This document shows, one piece after another, positions 6,533 through 14,837 of a stretch of DNA of 14,837 nucleotides. The stretch comes from Chlorobiota bacterium (GTDB taxonomy: Bacteria; Bacteroidota; Bacteroidia; Bacteroidales; JAADGE01). The notes beneath the pieces were generated by a model. The model had not been told where the DNA came from. It ran no database searches and saw only the letters and a program-made list of their open reading frames with translations. The stretch is taken from NCBI GenBank assembly GCA_013153575.1, contig JAADEE010000228.1, positions 1-14,837 of the forward strand, written 5' to 3'. Made by a program: the position numbers and the translations under genes. How positions within the stretch are numbered: position 1 is the first letter of the stretch; the number at the start of each line of letters is the position of its first letter.

Positions 6533-6615
6533 ATACGTTATTATAAAATGTATTATTTTAAAGCATTTTTTAACTTAACTATTAAGGTGATACTTTGTAA
6601 TAAAAAGATAAGAAA

Positions 6616-9600
6616 GTGAAAATATTTTCAAACCAATACATCATACTAACATCATTTATTTCAGCATTAATACTGATGTCATTTTCATATCCAAAGAATG
6701 TTTATTTTAATAAAATAAATAATTTTCCCGGAGTAAAAGACTCAATAAATGATGATTCCTTAAAATATCCTTTTGATGATTATTCAAATAATCCGGAAAA
6801 TTATAATCAAAGCTCTCCCTTATTTTTAAAGAACCCATCAGCAATACAATCAACAGTAAAGTATGATGCAAAAACAGGTAAGTTTATTTTTTATGATAAA
6901 ATAGGAGATATAAATTATCGAAATCCATATTATATGTCTTTCGATGATTACATTAAATACAGCAATAATAAAAGTACGCATCAATATTGGATGGAACGTT
7001 CTGCACTTGAAAATGCAAAAGGAGAAGCAAGTTTAGTTGATAGATTAGTTAGTAAAAACTTAATAGTCCCAATACAAGGTTTCGATAAAATATTTGGAAG
7101 TAACACAATAAGCATAAAACCACAAGGAACAGTAGAGTTACTTTTTGGACTTAAAATAAACGAGATAGACAATCCTGCTCTTTCAAAAGAAATGCAAAAA
7201 ATGGTAAACTTCGATTTTGATATGAAAATTAAAATGGGAGTTAGTGGGCAAATTGGAGATAAAATGAAGCTTGGAATTAACTTTGATACCGATGCAACTT
7301 TTGAATTTGAAAACAATGTTAAACTTGCATATGAAGGTAAAGAAGATGAAATAATCCAAAAAATTGAAGCAGGAAATGTAACAATGCCACTTTCAGGTTC
7401 CTTAATTACAGGAAGTCATAGTCTTTTCGGAATAAAAACAGAACTTAAATTTGGGAAGTTATACGTTACAAGTGTTTTCTCAAATCAAAAAGGAGAAAGC
7501 AAAACCATTGAAGTTTCAGGAGGTGCAACAACCACACCTTTTGAAATAACAGCTGATGATTATGATGCTGACAGGCACTACTTTATATCTCAATATTTTA
7601 GAGATAGATATGATGAAGCATTATCAGATTTGCCAATTATAAAATCAAGCATTATAATTAAAAAAATAGAAGTTTGGGTAACAAATCGTTCCGGGAGATT
7701 TGAAAATTCAAGAAATATTATTGCATTTATGGATTTAGGTGAAAACCGAAACCACTTTTATGCAACTGATCCAAGTTTTGTTGTTGGAAATGAAGAATTA
7801 CCGGCAAACGAAACAAATAATTTGTATGAAAGAATGGTTACCAACTATTCAGCAATTAGAAACATCTCAAATGCAACAACAGTACTATCTAGTATTGAAA
7901 ACTTTAATCCCGGAATTGACTATGAAAAAGTTCAAAATGCAAGATTACTTTCATCATCAGAATATACATTTAATCCATCATTAGGATATATATCATTAAA
8001 TTCACGACTCAATAATGATGAAGTTTTAGCAGTTGCTTTTGAATACGAAAATACAACAACAGGTGAAGTATTTAAAGTAGGGGAATTTTCAAATGAAGAG
8101 CCGGTTGCTCCTGAAGCATTATTCCTAAAATTAATAAAACCTACAATTTTATCAACCGAATATCCAACTTGGGATTTAATGATGAAAAATGTTTATTCAT
8201 TTAATGCATACCAAGTTAATAGTCAGGATTTCAGGTTAGATGTTATGTATCGTGATGATAGAACAGGTTCTTCAATAAATTATATACCTGCAGGAAATAT
8301 TGATGGAGAAGTTCTTTTAAGAGTTTTAAATCTTGATAACTTAAATAAAAATAATGAACCCGGAGCTGATGGTTTCTTTGATTTTATTGATAAAGTTACA
8401 ATAAACTCATCTAATGGAAAAATATATTTTCCTGTAGTTGAACCCTTTGGTTCTTATTTAAAAAAGAAGATAATTGAAGGAGACGAAGATAACCCAGAAA
8501 TTAATAGAGTTGCTGAACAATATATATTTCAAGAGTTATATGACGAAACACAAAGCAATGCAAGGCAAAAAGCCGAAAAAAATAAATTCTTTTTAAGAGG
8601 AGAATATAAATCTGCAGGAGGTTCTGAAATTAACTTAAACGCAATGAATATTCCTGAAGGTTCAGTTACAGTTACAGCAGGAGCACAAATATTAGTTGAA
8701 AATCAGGATTATACAGTAGATTATAATATGGGACGAGTAACAATTATAAACCAAAGTTACTTAGAGTCCGGAACTCCAATTAAAATATCTTTAGAAAGCA
8801 ATTCAATGTTTGCTGTCGGAACAAAATCTATGATTGGAACTCATTTAGATTATAGATTTTCTGACAATTTCAATATTGGAGCAACAGTAATGCACCTTCA
8901 TGAAAAACCACTTACATCAAAAGTAAGTATTGGTAACGAACCAATATCAAACACAATTTGGGGAACAGATATAAGCTTTAATCAAGAAGTACCATTTTTA
9001 ACAAATTTTGTAGATAGATTTATTCCTTTTGTAAAAACAAAAGCAAAATCAAACATTGATTTTACAGGAGAATTTGCACAAATAATACCCGGTCATCCTA
9101 AAGTGCTTGGAGAAGAAGGTTATGCACATATTGATGATTTTGAAGGAACAAAAGTTACGTTTGATTTAAAATCTCCGGCAAGATGGAGAATTGCAAGTAC
9201 ACCACAAGGGCAACCCGATCTTTTTCCGGAAGCAGACTCTTCAAATACACTTTCTTATGGGTACAATAGAGCAAAACTTGCTTGGTATAATGTAAATCGT
9301 GATTTTCTTGAAAACAGAACAGGAATAGACTATTTAACAGATGCTGATAGGGCAGACCATAGAGTTCGTGAAATTTATGAAAAAGAACTTTTTCCGAATA
9401 AAGAAAGCGAAACAAAAATTCCACCTGTTTTATATGTACTTAATTTAGCATATTACCCAACAGAAAAAGGACCTTATAATTATGATACAGATGGTATTGC
9501 CGGAATTTCTGCCGGAATGGATGATAATGGAAAATTAAGGAACCCGGAAACAAGATGGGCAGGAATTTCTCAAGCTCTTACAACAAATGATTTTGAAGAA

Positions 9601-12600
9601 GCAAATATTGAGTTTGTAGAATTTTGGGTGCAAGATCCTTTTCTTGTTCCAAAAGAGGGAGTAACTCCAAATACAACCGGTGGTGATTTATACTTAAACT
9701 TTGGTAATGTTTCCGAAGATATTTTAAGAGACTCAAGACAAGCCTTTGAAAATGGTTTACCTACAAGTGAAACTGTAATAAATGTTGATTCTACAAAATG
9801 GGGTAGAGTACCTGTTTTACCAAGAATAACTCAAGACTTTGCCAACGAACCTGCAGGAGCAAGACAATATCAAGATGTTGGTTTAGATGGCTTGTCAGAT
9901 GTAGATGAAGCAAGTTTCTTTAATGATTATATTTCAAGTATTGCTGCAAAGTATGGAGAGGCTTCACCAATTTATAAAAAAATAATAAATGATCCTTCCG
10001 GAGATGATTACTTATTTTTTCTTGATCCATCTTATGATGAAGTTCAAGCCGGAATCCTTGACAGATATAAGAATTATAATAACCAAGAGCAAAATTCATC
10101 TTCAAATGAAGAAACAGGCGTTACTGCAAGTCCTGTTTTAACTCCCGATATGGAGGATTTAAATGGAGATTATACATTAACAGAAAATGAAGCATATTTT
10201 CAATACAAAATTCATCTTGCTCCGGATGAAATGCAAGTTGGTAAAAATTATATTACTGATATTCGTGAAGCAGAAGTTGATCCTGATGGAGACAATATAA
10301 CAGAAACTGTTAAATGGTATCACTTTAAGGTTCCTCTTGAAGATTACCAAAAAAGAATAGGAGCAATACAAGATTTTAAATCAATACGTTTTGTAAGATT
10401 ATTTTTAAAAGACTGGCAAGAAGAAATTGTTCTTCGTTTTGCTAAACTTGATTTAGTAAGAGGTGATTGGAGAAGATATAAACTTTCTATGCTTGAAGGA
10501 ACTGAAGGTGCCGGAAATCCAGAACTTACGGATGCACAACTTGATATTAGTGCTGTAAACATTGAAGAAAATGCAGAAAAAGAACCGGTAAATTATGTTC
10601 TTCCTCCAAAAGTATCAAGAGAAATATCTCCGGGAAGTCCACAACTTACACAACTTAATGAGCAAGCAATATCATTAAAAGTACATAATTTAAGTGATGG
10701 TGATGCAAGAGCAGCTTATAAAAATGCAAGTCTTGATGTAAGACAATTTAAACGACTACAGATGTTTATCCATGCAGAAGCAATTGAAGGAGAAATTCTT
10801 GAAGATGATGATCTTTGTGCATTTATAAGACTTGGTTCTGATTATAGAGAAAATTACTATGAATATGAAATTCCTTTAAAATTAACAGAACCCGGAAGAT
10901 ATGATGGAGGAGGTAATAATGTTGATGCTCCGGATAGAGAGATTGTTTGGCCTCCGGAAAATATGTTAGATGTTGAATTTGAAGTTTTCCAACAAGTAAA
11001 ACAAGAAAGGAATAAAAGAAATAGCCAAAATCTTATAAGTTTAACATCAGAGTTTAGTATGTATGATGTTGAAAATTATGGAGAAGAAACAGGAAGAAGA
11101 ATAAGCATTGTTGGTTCACCAAACTTAAGTAATGTTAGAACCATTATGATTGGTATTCGTAATAGGAAAAAAGAAAATAATAAACTTCCTGATGATGGTT
11201 TGCCGAAGTCAATTGAAGTTTGGATGAATGAACTTCGCCTTGAAGGCTTTAATGAAAATGGAGGTTGGGCAACACGAGGAAGGTTACAAGCTAATTTAGC
11301 AGATTTTTCTACAATTGCAATTTCCGGAGAATACAGCACACCGGGTTTTGGAAGTATTGAACAAAAAGTTAATGAAAGACAAAAATCAACAAATAAAAGC
11401 TATGATTTTTCAGCAAGTACAGAGTTTGGAAAGTTCTTTCCTAAAAAATACGGAGTAAGAATACCGGTTTATTTTGGATATTCAGAGGCTTTTAGTGATC
11501 CTGAATATGATCCGTTAAACCCTGATATAAAAATGACTACAGTTCTTAAAAATATTGAAGATGATGCAGAAAGAGAAGAACATTTAAGAATAACACAAGA
11601 TTACCTAAAACGAAAATCTTTTAATATAACGAATATAAAAATAAACGGAAATTCTGAAAAAGAAAAAAATAAGAAAACAAAAAGTAAAATACCCAAAAAA
11701 GATAAAAAAAGAAATATAGCATCAAGAAATAGAAACAAAGCTACTACAAAACCAATTTGGCATATATCTAACTTTACAGGAAGTTATGGTTATAATGAAA
11801 CTTTTATTAGTAATATAAATACCGACCATAGTTTGTTAAGAATTCATACAGGAGCAATTGCATATAACTATAATGTTTCTCCTAAAAATATACGACCATT
11901 TTCAAAAGTTAAATTTTTAAGAGCAAAACCATTTAGGATAATTAAAGATTTTAATTTTTATTATCTACCATCAATGATTGCATTTAGAACTGATTTTAGA
12001 AAATCATATAATGAAATTCAATTAAGAAATGTTGAATCTATACAAGCAGGAAATTATAACGATACATTAACAACAACATTTGACAAGCAATTTATATGGA
12101 ATAGAACATATGATTTAAGGTATAGTTTATCAAAAGGTTTAAAGTTTACCTATAGTGCAAATAATCAAGCTTGGATTGATGAACCTCAAGGCAAAATTGA
12201 TAAAGATGATGATTATAAATGGAATGCATATAAAGATTCAGTAATTAATAACATAAAAGATTTTGGAAGAACAACCGATTTTCATCAAAAAGCAGATGTT
12301 GTATGGACAATTCCAATAAATAAATTACCACTATTATCATGGGTAAATGCAAATGCAAAATATGGTGCCGATTATTATTGGACAAAAGGTTTAGTTACAG
12401 ATTCTTTAGATTTAGGAAATACAATTAGAAATAAACAATCTATTCAATTTAGTTCGCAACTTAACTTTGAAAGAGTTTATAGAAAAATTAAATTTTTAAA
12501 AGAAGTTGATAACAAATTCAAAAAAGGAGGAAAAAGCAAAAAGAAGAAAAAATATAAAAATGTAAGTTTTACGAAAATAAATGTGAAACTTAAAAAAGAT

Positions 12601-14217
12601 AGACCAAAAACAATAACGCATAATTTAAAAACAGAAAAGGTAACTGTTGAGGCAAAAGATAAAGATGGCAAAGTAATAAAAGGTAAGGTAAAAATTGTTG
12701 ATGCGAATAAAATTAAATTTATTCCAAACGTTGATGCTAAAAAAGTAACAATTAATGTAAACGGAAAAAAAGAAATTAAAGAAAATGTTTTTCGCATACT
12801 AGCTGATTATACATTATATGCTTTAATGTCGGTAAGAAATGTTTCTTTAAATTATACAGAAAATAACGGAATGGTTGTTCCCGGATACAAACCAAAAACA
12901 AAATATTTAGGATTTAGTGATGGTAGTTTTGATACTCCGGGTTGGGAATTTATTACTGCAATTCAAGATGAAAATTTCCTTAAAACTGCAGCATTAAATG
13001 GTTGGTTAACCGGCGATAGTTTGTTAAATACTCCATCTGTTATAACACGAGATAAAACATATAATTTAAAAGCAACATTAAAACCTATTCAAGGATTAAG
13101 AATAGATTTAACAGCAAAAAAAACAACAAGAAGTACAGAGGAGCAGTATTGGGTTGCTGTTGATGATGGATTTAATGATCCTAACATATATGAAAAAGGT
13201 AGTTTAGATTTAACATTCCTTTCAATAGGAACAGCTTTTGGTTCAATGGATACTGTTAATTATCAATCGGATGTTTATGAAGAGTTTTTGGCAAACAGGA
13301 TTATTGCAGCAAATATGTTAGCAGACGAACGCTCATTAGTTGATAATACATATGACAGAAATATAGCAAATGTTGACACTGCAGGAAATATAATAAATAA
13401 TTACCCTAATGGATATAGTCCAACATCACAAGATGTATTGCTTCCTGCATTTTTGGCTGCATATTCAGGTAGGTCTGTTAAGTCGTTCAAAGATGTATTT
13501 TCAAATATTCCTTTACCGAATTGGCGTTTAAAATACGAAGGTTTAACATATTATGATGCCATTAAAAAGCTGTTTAAAAAAGTAACAATAAATCATGGTT
13601 ATACTTCAACTTATACTATTTCAAATTATGAAACCAATATTGGTTATGCAGAAGGTTTGATAGGAGGAACTGGTTTAAGTACCGTAAGAAATGATTTAAC
13701 AAATACCTTTATATCTGAATTTAAAATGGGAGGAGTTACAATTAATGAAAGGTTTATTCCTTTATTTGGTATTGATATGAGGTTGAAAAATGATATGCAA
13801 ACAAAATTAGAATATAAACAAAGTAGAATGCTTGTTTTAAGTTTTGCAAATAATCAAATAATGGAAACTTTAAATAAAGAATATGTTGTTGGTTTTGGTT
13901 ATAAAGTCCCTAATTTAAAAATTCCAATGACAATTCAAGGACAGCAAAAATTATTTGAAAGTGACTTGAATTTTAGAGTTGATGTTACTTATAGAGATAT
14001 GGTAACTATTATAAGAAGAATAAATGAAGAAATTAATGATATTTCAGCCGGGCAGAAAAATCTTGCAATAAAAGTTAATGCCGATTATAATTTAGATAAA
14101 GTTACATTAAGAGTATTTTACGAAAGAACTGTTAATACACCACACGTTTCATCATCTCCGGCAACTAAAAATTCATACATGGGATTTAGTTTAAGGTTTA
14201 ATTTAGCAAACCTATAA
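6616..14217 (+). CDS. sprA: T9SS outer-membrane translocon / gliding motility protein SprA
   Basis: SprA (Sov in Porphyromonas) is the very large beta-barrel through which type IX secretion cargo crosses the outer membrane. At 2533 residues it is close to known homologues (about 2400-2500). The GTG start is preceded by an in-frame stop at 6601 and yields a signal peptide with a hydrophobic core at about 8-24. The N-terminal part shows SprA landmarks: SSPLFLKNPSAI, GSNTISIKPQG (about 161-171), NFDFDMKIKM, EDEIIQKIEAGNV, GSLITGSHSLFGIKTEL and KIEVWVTNRSGRFENSRN. A second SprA-type segment contains DDFEGTKVTFDLKSP (about 840-855), FWVQDPF and LRLEGFNE. The C-terminal half is rich in alternating barrel-strand sequence, with LPLLSWVNA (about 1904), LLPAFLAAYSG (about 2275), FGIDMRLKND and a last strand ending GFSLRFNLANL. 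Two lysine-rich insertions lie at about 1669-1712 and 1969-2059. It follows ruvA by 83 bases and could share its transcript. Confidence 0.97.
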   Translation: MKIFSNQYIILTSFISALILMSFSYPKNVYFNKINNFPGVKDSINDDSLKYPFDDYSNNPENYNQSSPLFLKNPSAIQSTVKYDAKTGKFIFYDKIGDINYRNPYYMSFDDYIKYSNNKSTHQYWMERSALENAKGEASLVDRLVSKNLIVPIQGFDKIFGSNTISIKPQGTVELLFGLKINEIDNPALSKEMQKMVNFDFDMKIKMGVSGQIGDKMKLGINFDTDATFEFENNVKLAYEGKEDEIIQKIEAGNVTMPLSGSLITGSHSLFGIKTELKFGKLYVTSVFSNQKGESKTIEVSGGATTTPFEITADDYDADRHYFISQYFRDRYDEALSDLPIIKSSIIIKKIEVWVTNRSGRFENSRNIIAFMDLGENRNHFYATDPSFVVGNEELPANETNNLYERMVTNYSAIRNISNATTVLSSIENFNPGIDYEKVQNARLLSSSEYTFNPSLGYISLNSRLNNDEVLAVAFEYENTTTGEVFKVGEFSNEEPVAPEALFLKLIKPTILSTEYPTWDLMMKNVYSFNAYQVNSQDFRLDVMYRDDRTGSSINYIPAGNIDGEVLLRVLNLDNLNKNNEPGADGFFDFIDKVTINSSNGKIYFPVVEPFGSYLKKKIIEGDEDNPEINRVAEQYIFQELYDETQSNARQKAEKNKFFLRGEYKSAGGSEINLNAMNIPEGSVTVTAGAQILVENQDYTVDYNMGRVTIINQSYLESGTPIKISLESNSMFAVGTKSMIGTHLDYRFSDNFNIGATVMHLHEKPLTSKVSIGNEPISNTIWGTDISFNQEVPFLTNFVDRFIPFVKTKAKSNIDFTGEFAQIIPGHPKVLGEEGYAHIDDFEGTKVTFDLKSPARWRIASTPQGQPDLFPEADSSNTLSYGYNRAKLAWYNVNRDFLENRTGIDYLTDADRADHRVREIYEKELFPNKESETKIPPVLYVLNLAYYPTEKGPYNYDTDGIAGISAGMDDNGKLRNPETRWAGISQALTTNDFEEANIEFVEFWVQDPFLVPKEGVTPNTTGGDLYLNFGNVSEDILRDSRQAFENGLPTSETVINVDSTKWGRVPVLPRITQDFANEPAGARQYQDVGLDGLSDVDEASFFNDYISSIAAKYGEASPIYKKIINDPSGDDYLFFLDPSYDEVQAGILDRYKNYNNQEQNSSSNEETGVTASPVLTPDMEDLNGDYTLTENEAYFQYKIHLAPDEMQVGKNYITDIREAEVDPDGDNITETVKWYHFKVPLEDYQKRIGAIQDFKSIRFVRLFLKDWQEEIVLRFAKLDLVRGDWRRYKLSMLEGTEGAGNPELTDAQLDISAVNIEENAEKEPVNYVLPPKVSREISPGSPQLTQLNEQAISLKVHNLSDGDARAAYKNASLDVRQFKRLQMFIHAEAIEGEILEDDDLCAFIRLGSDYRENYYEYEIPLKLTEPGRYDGGGNNVDAPDREIVWPPENMLDVEFEVFQQVKQERNKRNSQNLISLTSEFSMYDVENYGEETGRRISIVGSPNLSNVRTIMIGIRNRKKENNKLPDDGLPKSIEVWMNELRLEGFNENGGWATRGRLQANLADFSTIAISGEYSTPGFGSIEQKVNERQKSTNKSYDFSASTEFGKFFPKKYGVRIPVYFGYSEAFSDPEYDPLNPDIKMTTVLKNIEDDAEREEHLRITQDYLKRKSFNITNIKINGNSEKEKNKKTKSKIPKKDKKRNIASRNRNKATTKPIWHISNFTGSYGYNETFISNINTDHSLLRIHTGAIAYNYNVSPKNIRPFSKVKFLRAKPFRIIKDFNFYYLPSMIAFRTDFRKSYNEIQLRNVESIQAGNYNDTLTTTFDKQFIWNRTYDLRYSLSKGLKFTYSANNQAWIDEPQGKIDKDDDYKWNAYKDSVINNIKDFGRTTDFHQKADVVWTIPINKLPLLSWVNANAKYGADYYWTKGLVTDSLDLGNTIRNKQSIQFSSQLNFERVYRKIKFLKEVDNKFKKGGKSKKKKKYKNVSFTKINVKLKKDRPKTITHNLKTEKVTVEAKDKDGKVIKGKVKIVDANKIKFIPNVDAKKVTINVNGKKEIKENVFRILADYTLYALMSVRNVSLNYTENNGMVVPGYKPKTKYLGFSDGSFDTPGWEFITAIQDENFLKTAALNGWLTGDSLLNTPSVITRDKTYNLKATLKPIQGLRIDLTAKKTTRSTEEQYWVAVDDGFNDPNIYEKGSLDLTFLSIGTAFGSMDTVNYQSDVYEEFLANRIIAANMLADERSLVDNTYDRNIANVDTAGNIINNYPNGYSPTSQDVLLPAFLAAYSGRSVKSFKDVFSNIPLPNWRLKYEGLTYYDAIKKLFKKVTINHGYTSTYTISNYETNIGYAEGLIGGTGLSTVRNDLTNTFISEFKMGGVTINERFIPLFGIDMRLKNDMQTKLEYKQSRMLVLSFANNQIMETLNKEYVVGFGYKVPNLKIPMTIQGQQKLFESDLNFRVDVTYRDMVTIIRRINEEINDISAGQKNLAIKVNADYNLDKVTLRVFYERTVNTPHVSSSPATKNSYMGFSLRFNLANL
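12520..12790 (+). other. lysine-rich insertion domain within SprA
   Basis: Codons of SprA residues about 1969-2059 encode a run such as GGKSKKKKKYKN. It is followed by a beta-rich, repeat-like stretch (VTVEAKDKDGKVIKGKVKI, then KIKFIPNVDAKKVTINVNG) and a return to barrel sequence at VRNVSLNYTEN. It separates two predicted barrel strands, so it should form a periplasmic turn or an external loop. It looks like a small Ig-like or sandwich domain. Whether it is shared by all SprA proteins or only by this lineage cannot be decided here. Confidence 0.5.
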
Positions 14218-14326
14218 TAAATATTTAAATTTATTTGTGTAAATTGAATAAAGTAGAATATGATATAAATCTTATACAACTTTTGTTTTTAAGTTTAACA
14301 GCATTTTTTTTATCATTAAAAATATT

Positions 14327-14334
14327 TATTTTTG
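14327..14334 (+). promoter_or_regulatory. candidate -7 promoter element of gcvH
   Basis: TATTTTTG matches TAnnTTTG perfectly, 39 bases before the gcvH ATG in the 156-base gap after sprA. No -33 TTTG is present at the right distance. The rest of the gap is AT-rich with no other recognisable feature. Confidence 0.4.
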
Positions 14335-14373
14335 AAGCAGAAATAAATAATAAATAATTAAAACAATATAATT

Positions 14374-14751
14374 ATGAATATACCTGAAAGTTTAAAATAC
14401 ACAAAAGAGCATGAATGGGTTAAAATTGAAGGAGATACTGCTACTATTGGTATAACTGATTTTGCTCAAAGTGAATTAGGCGACATTGTTTTTGTTGAGG
14501 TAGAAACTGTTGGAGAAACAATGGATAAAGAGGAGGTTTTTGGGACAATAGAGGCTGTTAAAACAGTTTCGGATTTGTTTATGCCAATTAGTGGAGAAGT
14601 TGTTGAATTTAATGAAAAATTAGAAGATACTCCGGAATTAATCAATTCAGATCCTTATGGTGAAGGATGGATTATTAAAATATCTATTAAGGATGATTCA
14701 GAAAAAGATAGTTTGTTATCAAATTCTGAATATTCTGCATTAATAGGTTAG
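14374..14751 (+). CDS. gcvH: glycine cleavage system H protein
   Basis: GcvH carries the lipoyl arm that shuttles the aminomethyl group between the P, T and L proteins of the glycine cleavage complex in the cytosol. At 125 residues it has the standard size. It begins [15 protein letters not shown], contains [17 protein letters not shown] (26-42), and holds the lipoyl-lysine site [12 protein letters not shown] with K63 as the modified residue. [13 protein letters not shown] (91-103) and the terminal EYSALIG are also typical. In some bacteria H protein also passes lipoyl groups to other enzymes. gcvP, gcvT and lpd are not in the window; a detached gcvH next to sprA is a known Bacteroidota arrangement. 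A terminator follows 20 bases after the stop. Confidence 0.98.
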   Translation: MNIPESLKYTKEHEWVKIEGDTATIGITDFAQSELGDIVFVEVETVGETMDKEEVFGTIEAVKTVSDLFMPISGEVVEFNEKLEDTPELINSDPYGEGWIIKISIKDDSEKDSLLSNSEYSALIG

Positions 14752-14771
14752 AAAAGTAAAATAATATTTAT

Positions 14772-14806
14772 AAAAAAAGAGAAAACAATTTGTTTTCTCT
14801 TTTTTT
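14772..14806 (+). terminator. Rho-independent terminator after gcvH
   Basis: A perfect 17-base inverted repeat runs from A14772-A14788 (AAAAAAAGAGAAAACAA) to 14790-14806, its exact complement, around the centre base T14789. The inner AATTT probably forms the loop. The right arm ends in seven T. The A run on the left arm makes it capable of working in both directions. Confidence 0.88.
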
Positions 14807-14837
14807 GTATGTGTAATATTATCTTTTTTATTGATTT

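Noticed and set aside
6542..6576. Possible hairpin between ruvA and sprA (AAAATG / CATTTT)
   Set aside because: It is a six-base AT-rich stem with a long loop. It is too weak to support termination, so co-transcription of ruvA and sprA stays open.
12477..12797. Long open frame on the - strand (about 106 codons), rich in Phe and Leu
   Set aside because: It is the complement of the lysine-rich part of sprA; AAA codons read backwards give TTT (Phe). It has no family resemblance or promoter, and the + strand frame is clearly coding.
6616..14217. Frameshift or fusion in the very long sprA frame
   Set aside because: SprA landmarks appear in the normal order from the N-terminal domain to the last barrel strand, and the total length is normal for the family, so the frame is intact.
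14216..14236. AT-only inverted repeat just after the sprA stop (AATAAAT / ATTTATT)
   Set aside because: The stem has no G-C pair and no T run follows; such matches are expected by chance at this base composition, so it is not called a terminator.
1..14837. Search for CRISPR arrays, insertion sequences, phage genes, toxin-antitoxin pairs or a defence island
   Set aside because: No regularly spaced repeats, transposase motifs, terminal repeats or small paired genes were found. The gene content is core chromosomal, so no new multigene system is claimed.

Overview
The window is strongly AT-rich (about 70% A+T by eye) and comes from the chromosome of a Bacteroidota bacterium, probably an uncultured Bacteroidales/Marinilabiliales or Flavobacteriia-like lineage. 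Three things support this: a 2533-residue SprA, the giant outer-membrane translocon of the type IX secretion system, which is confined to this phylum; the gene order ruvA-sprA-gcvH, which I recall as common in the phylum; and TAnnTTTG promoter -7 elements upstream of several genes, with almost no Shine-Dalgarno sequences. Every protein-coding gene is on the + strand. One tRNA gene is on the - strand.

Layout. Bases 1-1613 form a tight cluster: the last 88 codons of an FtsX/LolE-type ABC permease, a Nudix hydrolase of the CoA-pyrophosphatase type, and the tRNA m7G46 methyltransferase trmB, with gaps of only 6-7 bases. After a 72-base gap with a -7 element comes ychF (1686-2783). A two-gene unit follows: a putative lipoprotein with two PKD domains, whose stop codon overlaps the start of ruvC (2909-4407). 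A secreted, very lysine-rich SPOR-domain protein (4545-5606) ends in a strong terminator.

The 341 bases between 5606 and 5948 hold no protein gene. They contain the + strand terminator, a - strand terminator, a CAT-anticodon tRNA on the - strand, that tRNA's own promoter with both -33 and -7 elements, and a candidate -7 element for ruvA. Then come ruvA (5948-6532), sprA (6616-14217, half of the window) and gcvH (14374-14751), which is followed by a 17-bp-stem terminator.

How the genes fit together. RuvC and RuvA are two of the three parts of the Holliday-junction resolvasome, and ruvB is not in the window. SprA exports T9SS cargo, including adhesins and gliding proteins where these are present. 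TrmB, YchF, GcvH and the Nudix enzyme are housekeeping proteins. The PKD lipoprotein and the SPOR protein are envelope proteins of unknown specific role.

I see no mobile element, CRISPR array, phage gene, defence island or new multigene system; this is mostly core chromosome. The most unusual signal is compositional. The tetramer CCGG occurs about 49 times by hand count, whereas CTGG plus CCAG occur about 10 times and GGCC and GCGC only a handful, despite the low GC content. This deserves a genome-wide test for a CCGG-linked methylation/repair or codon-context effect.
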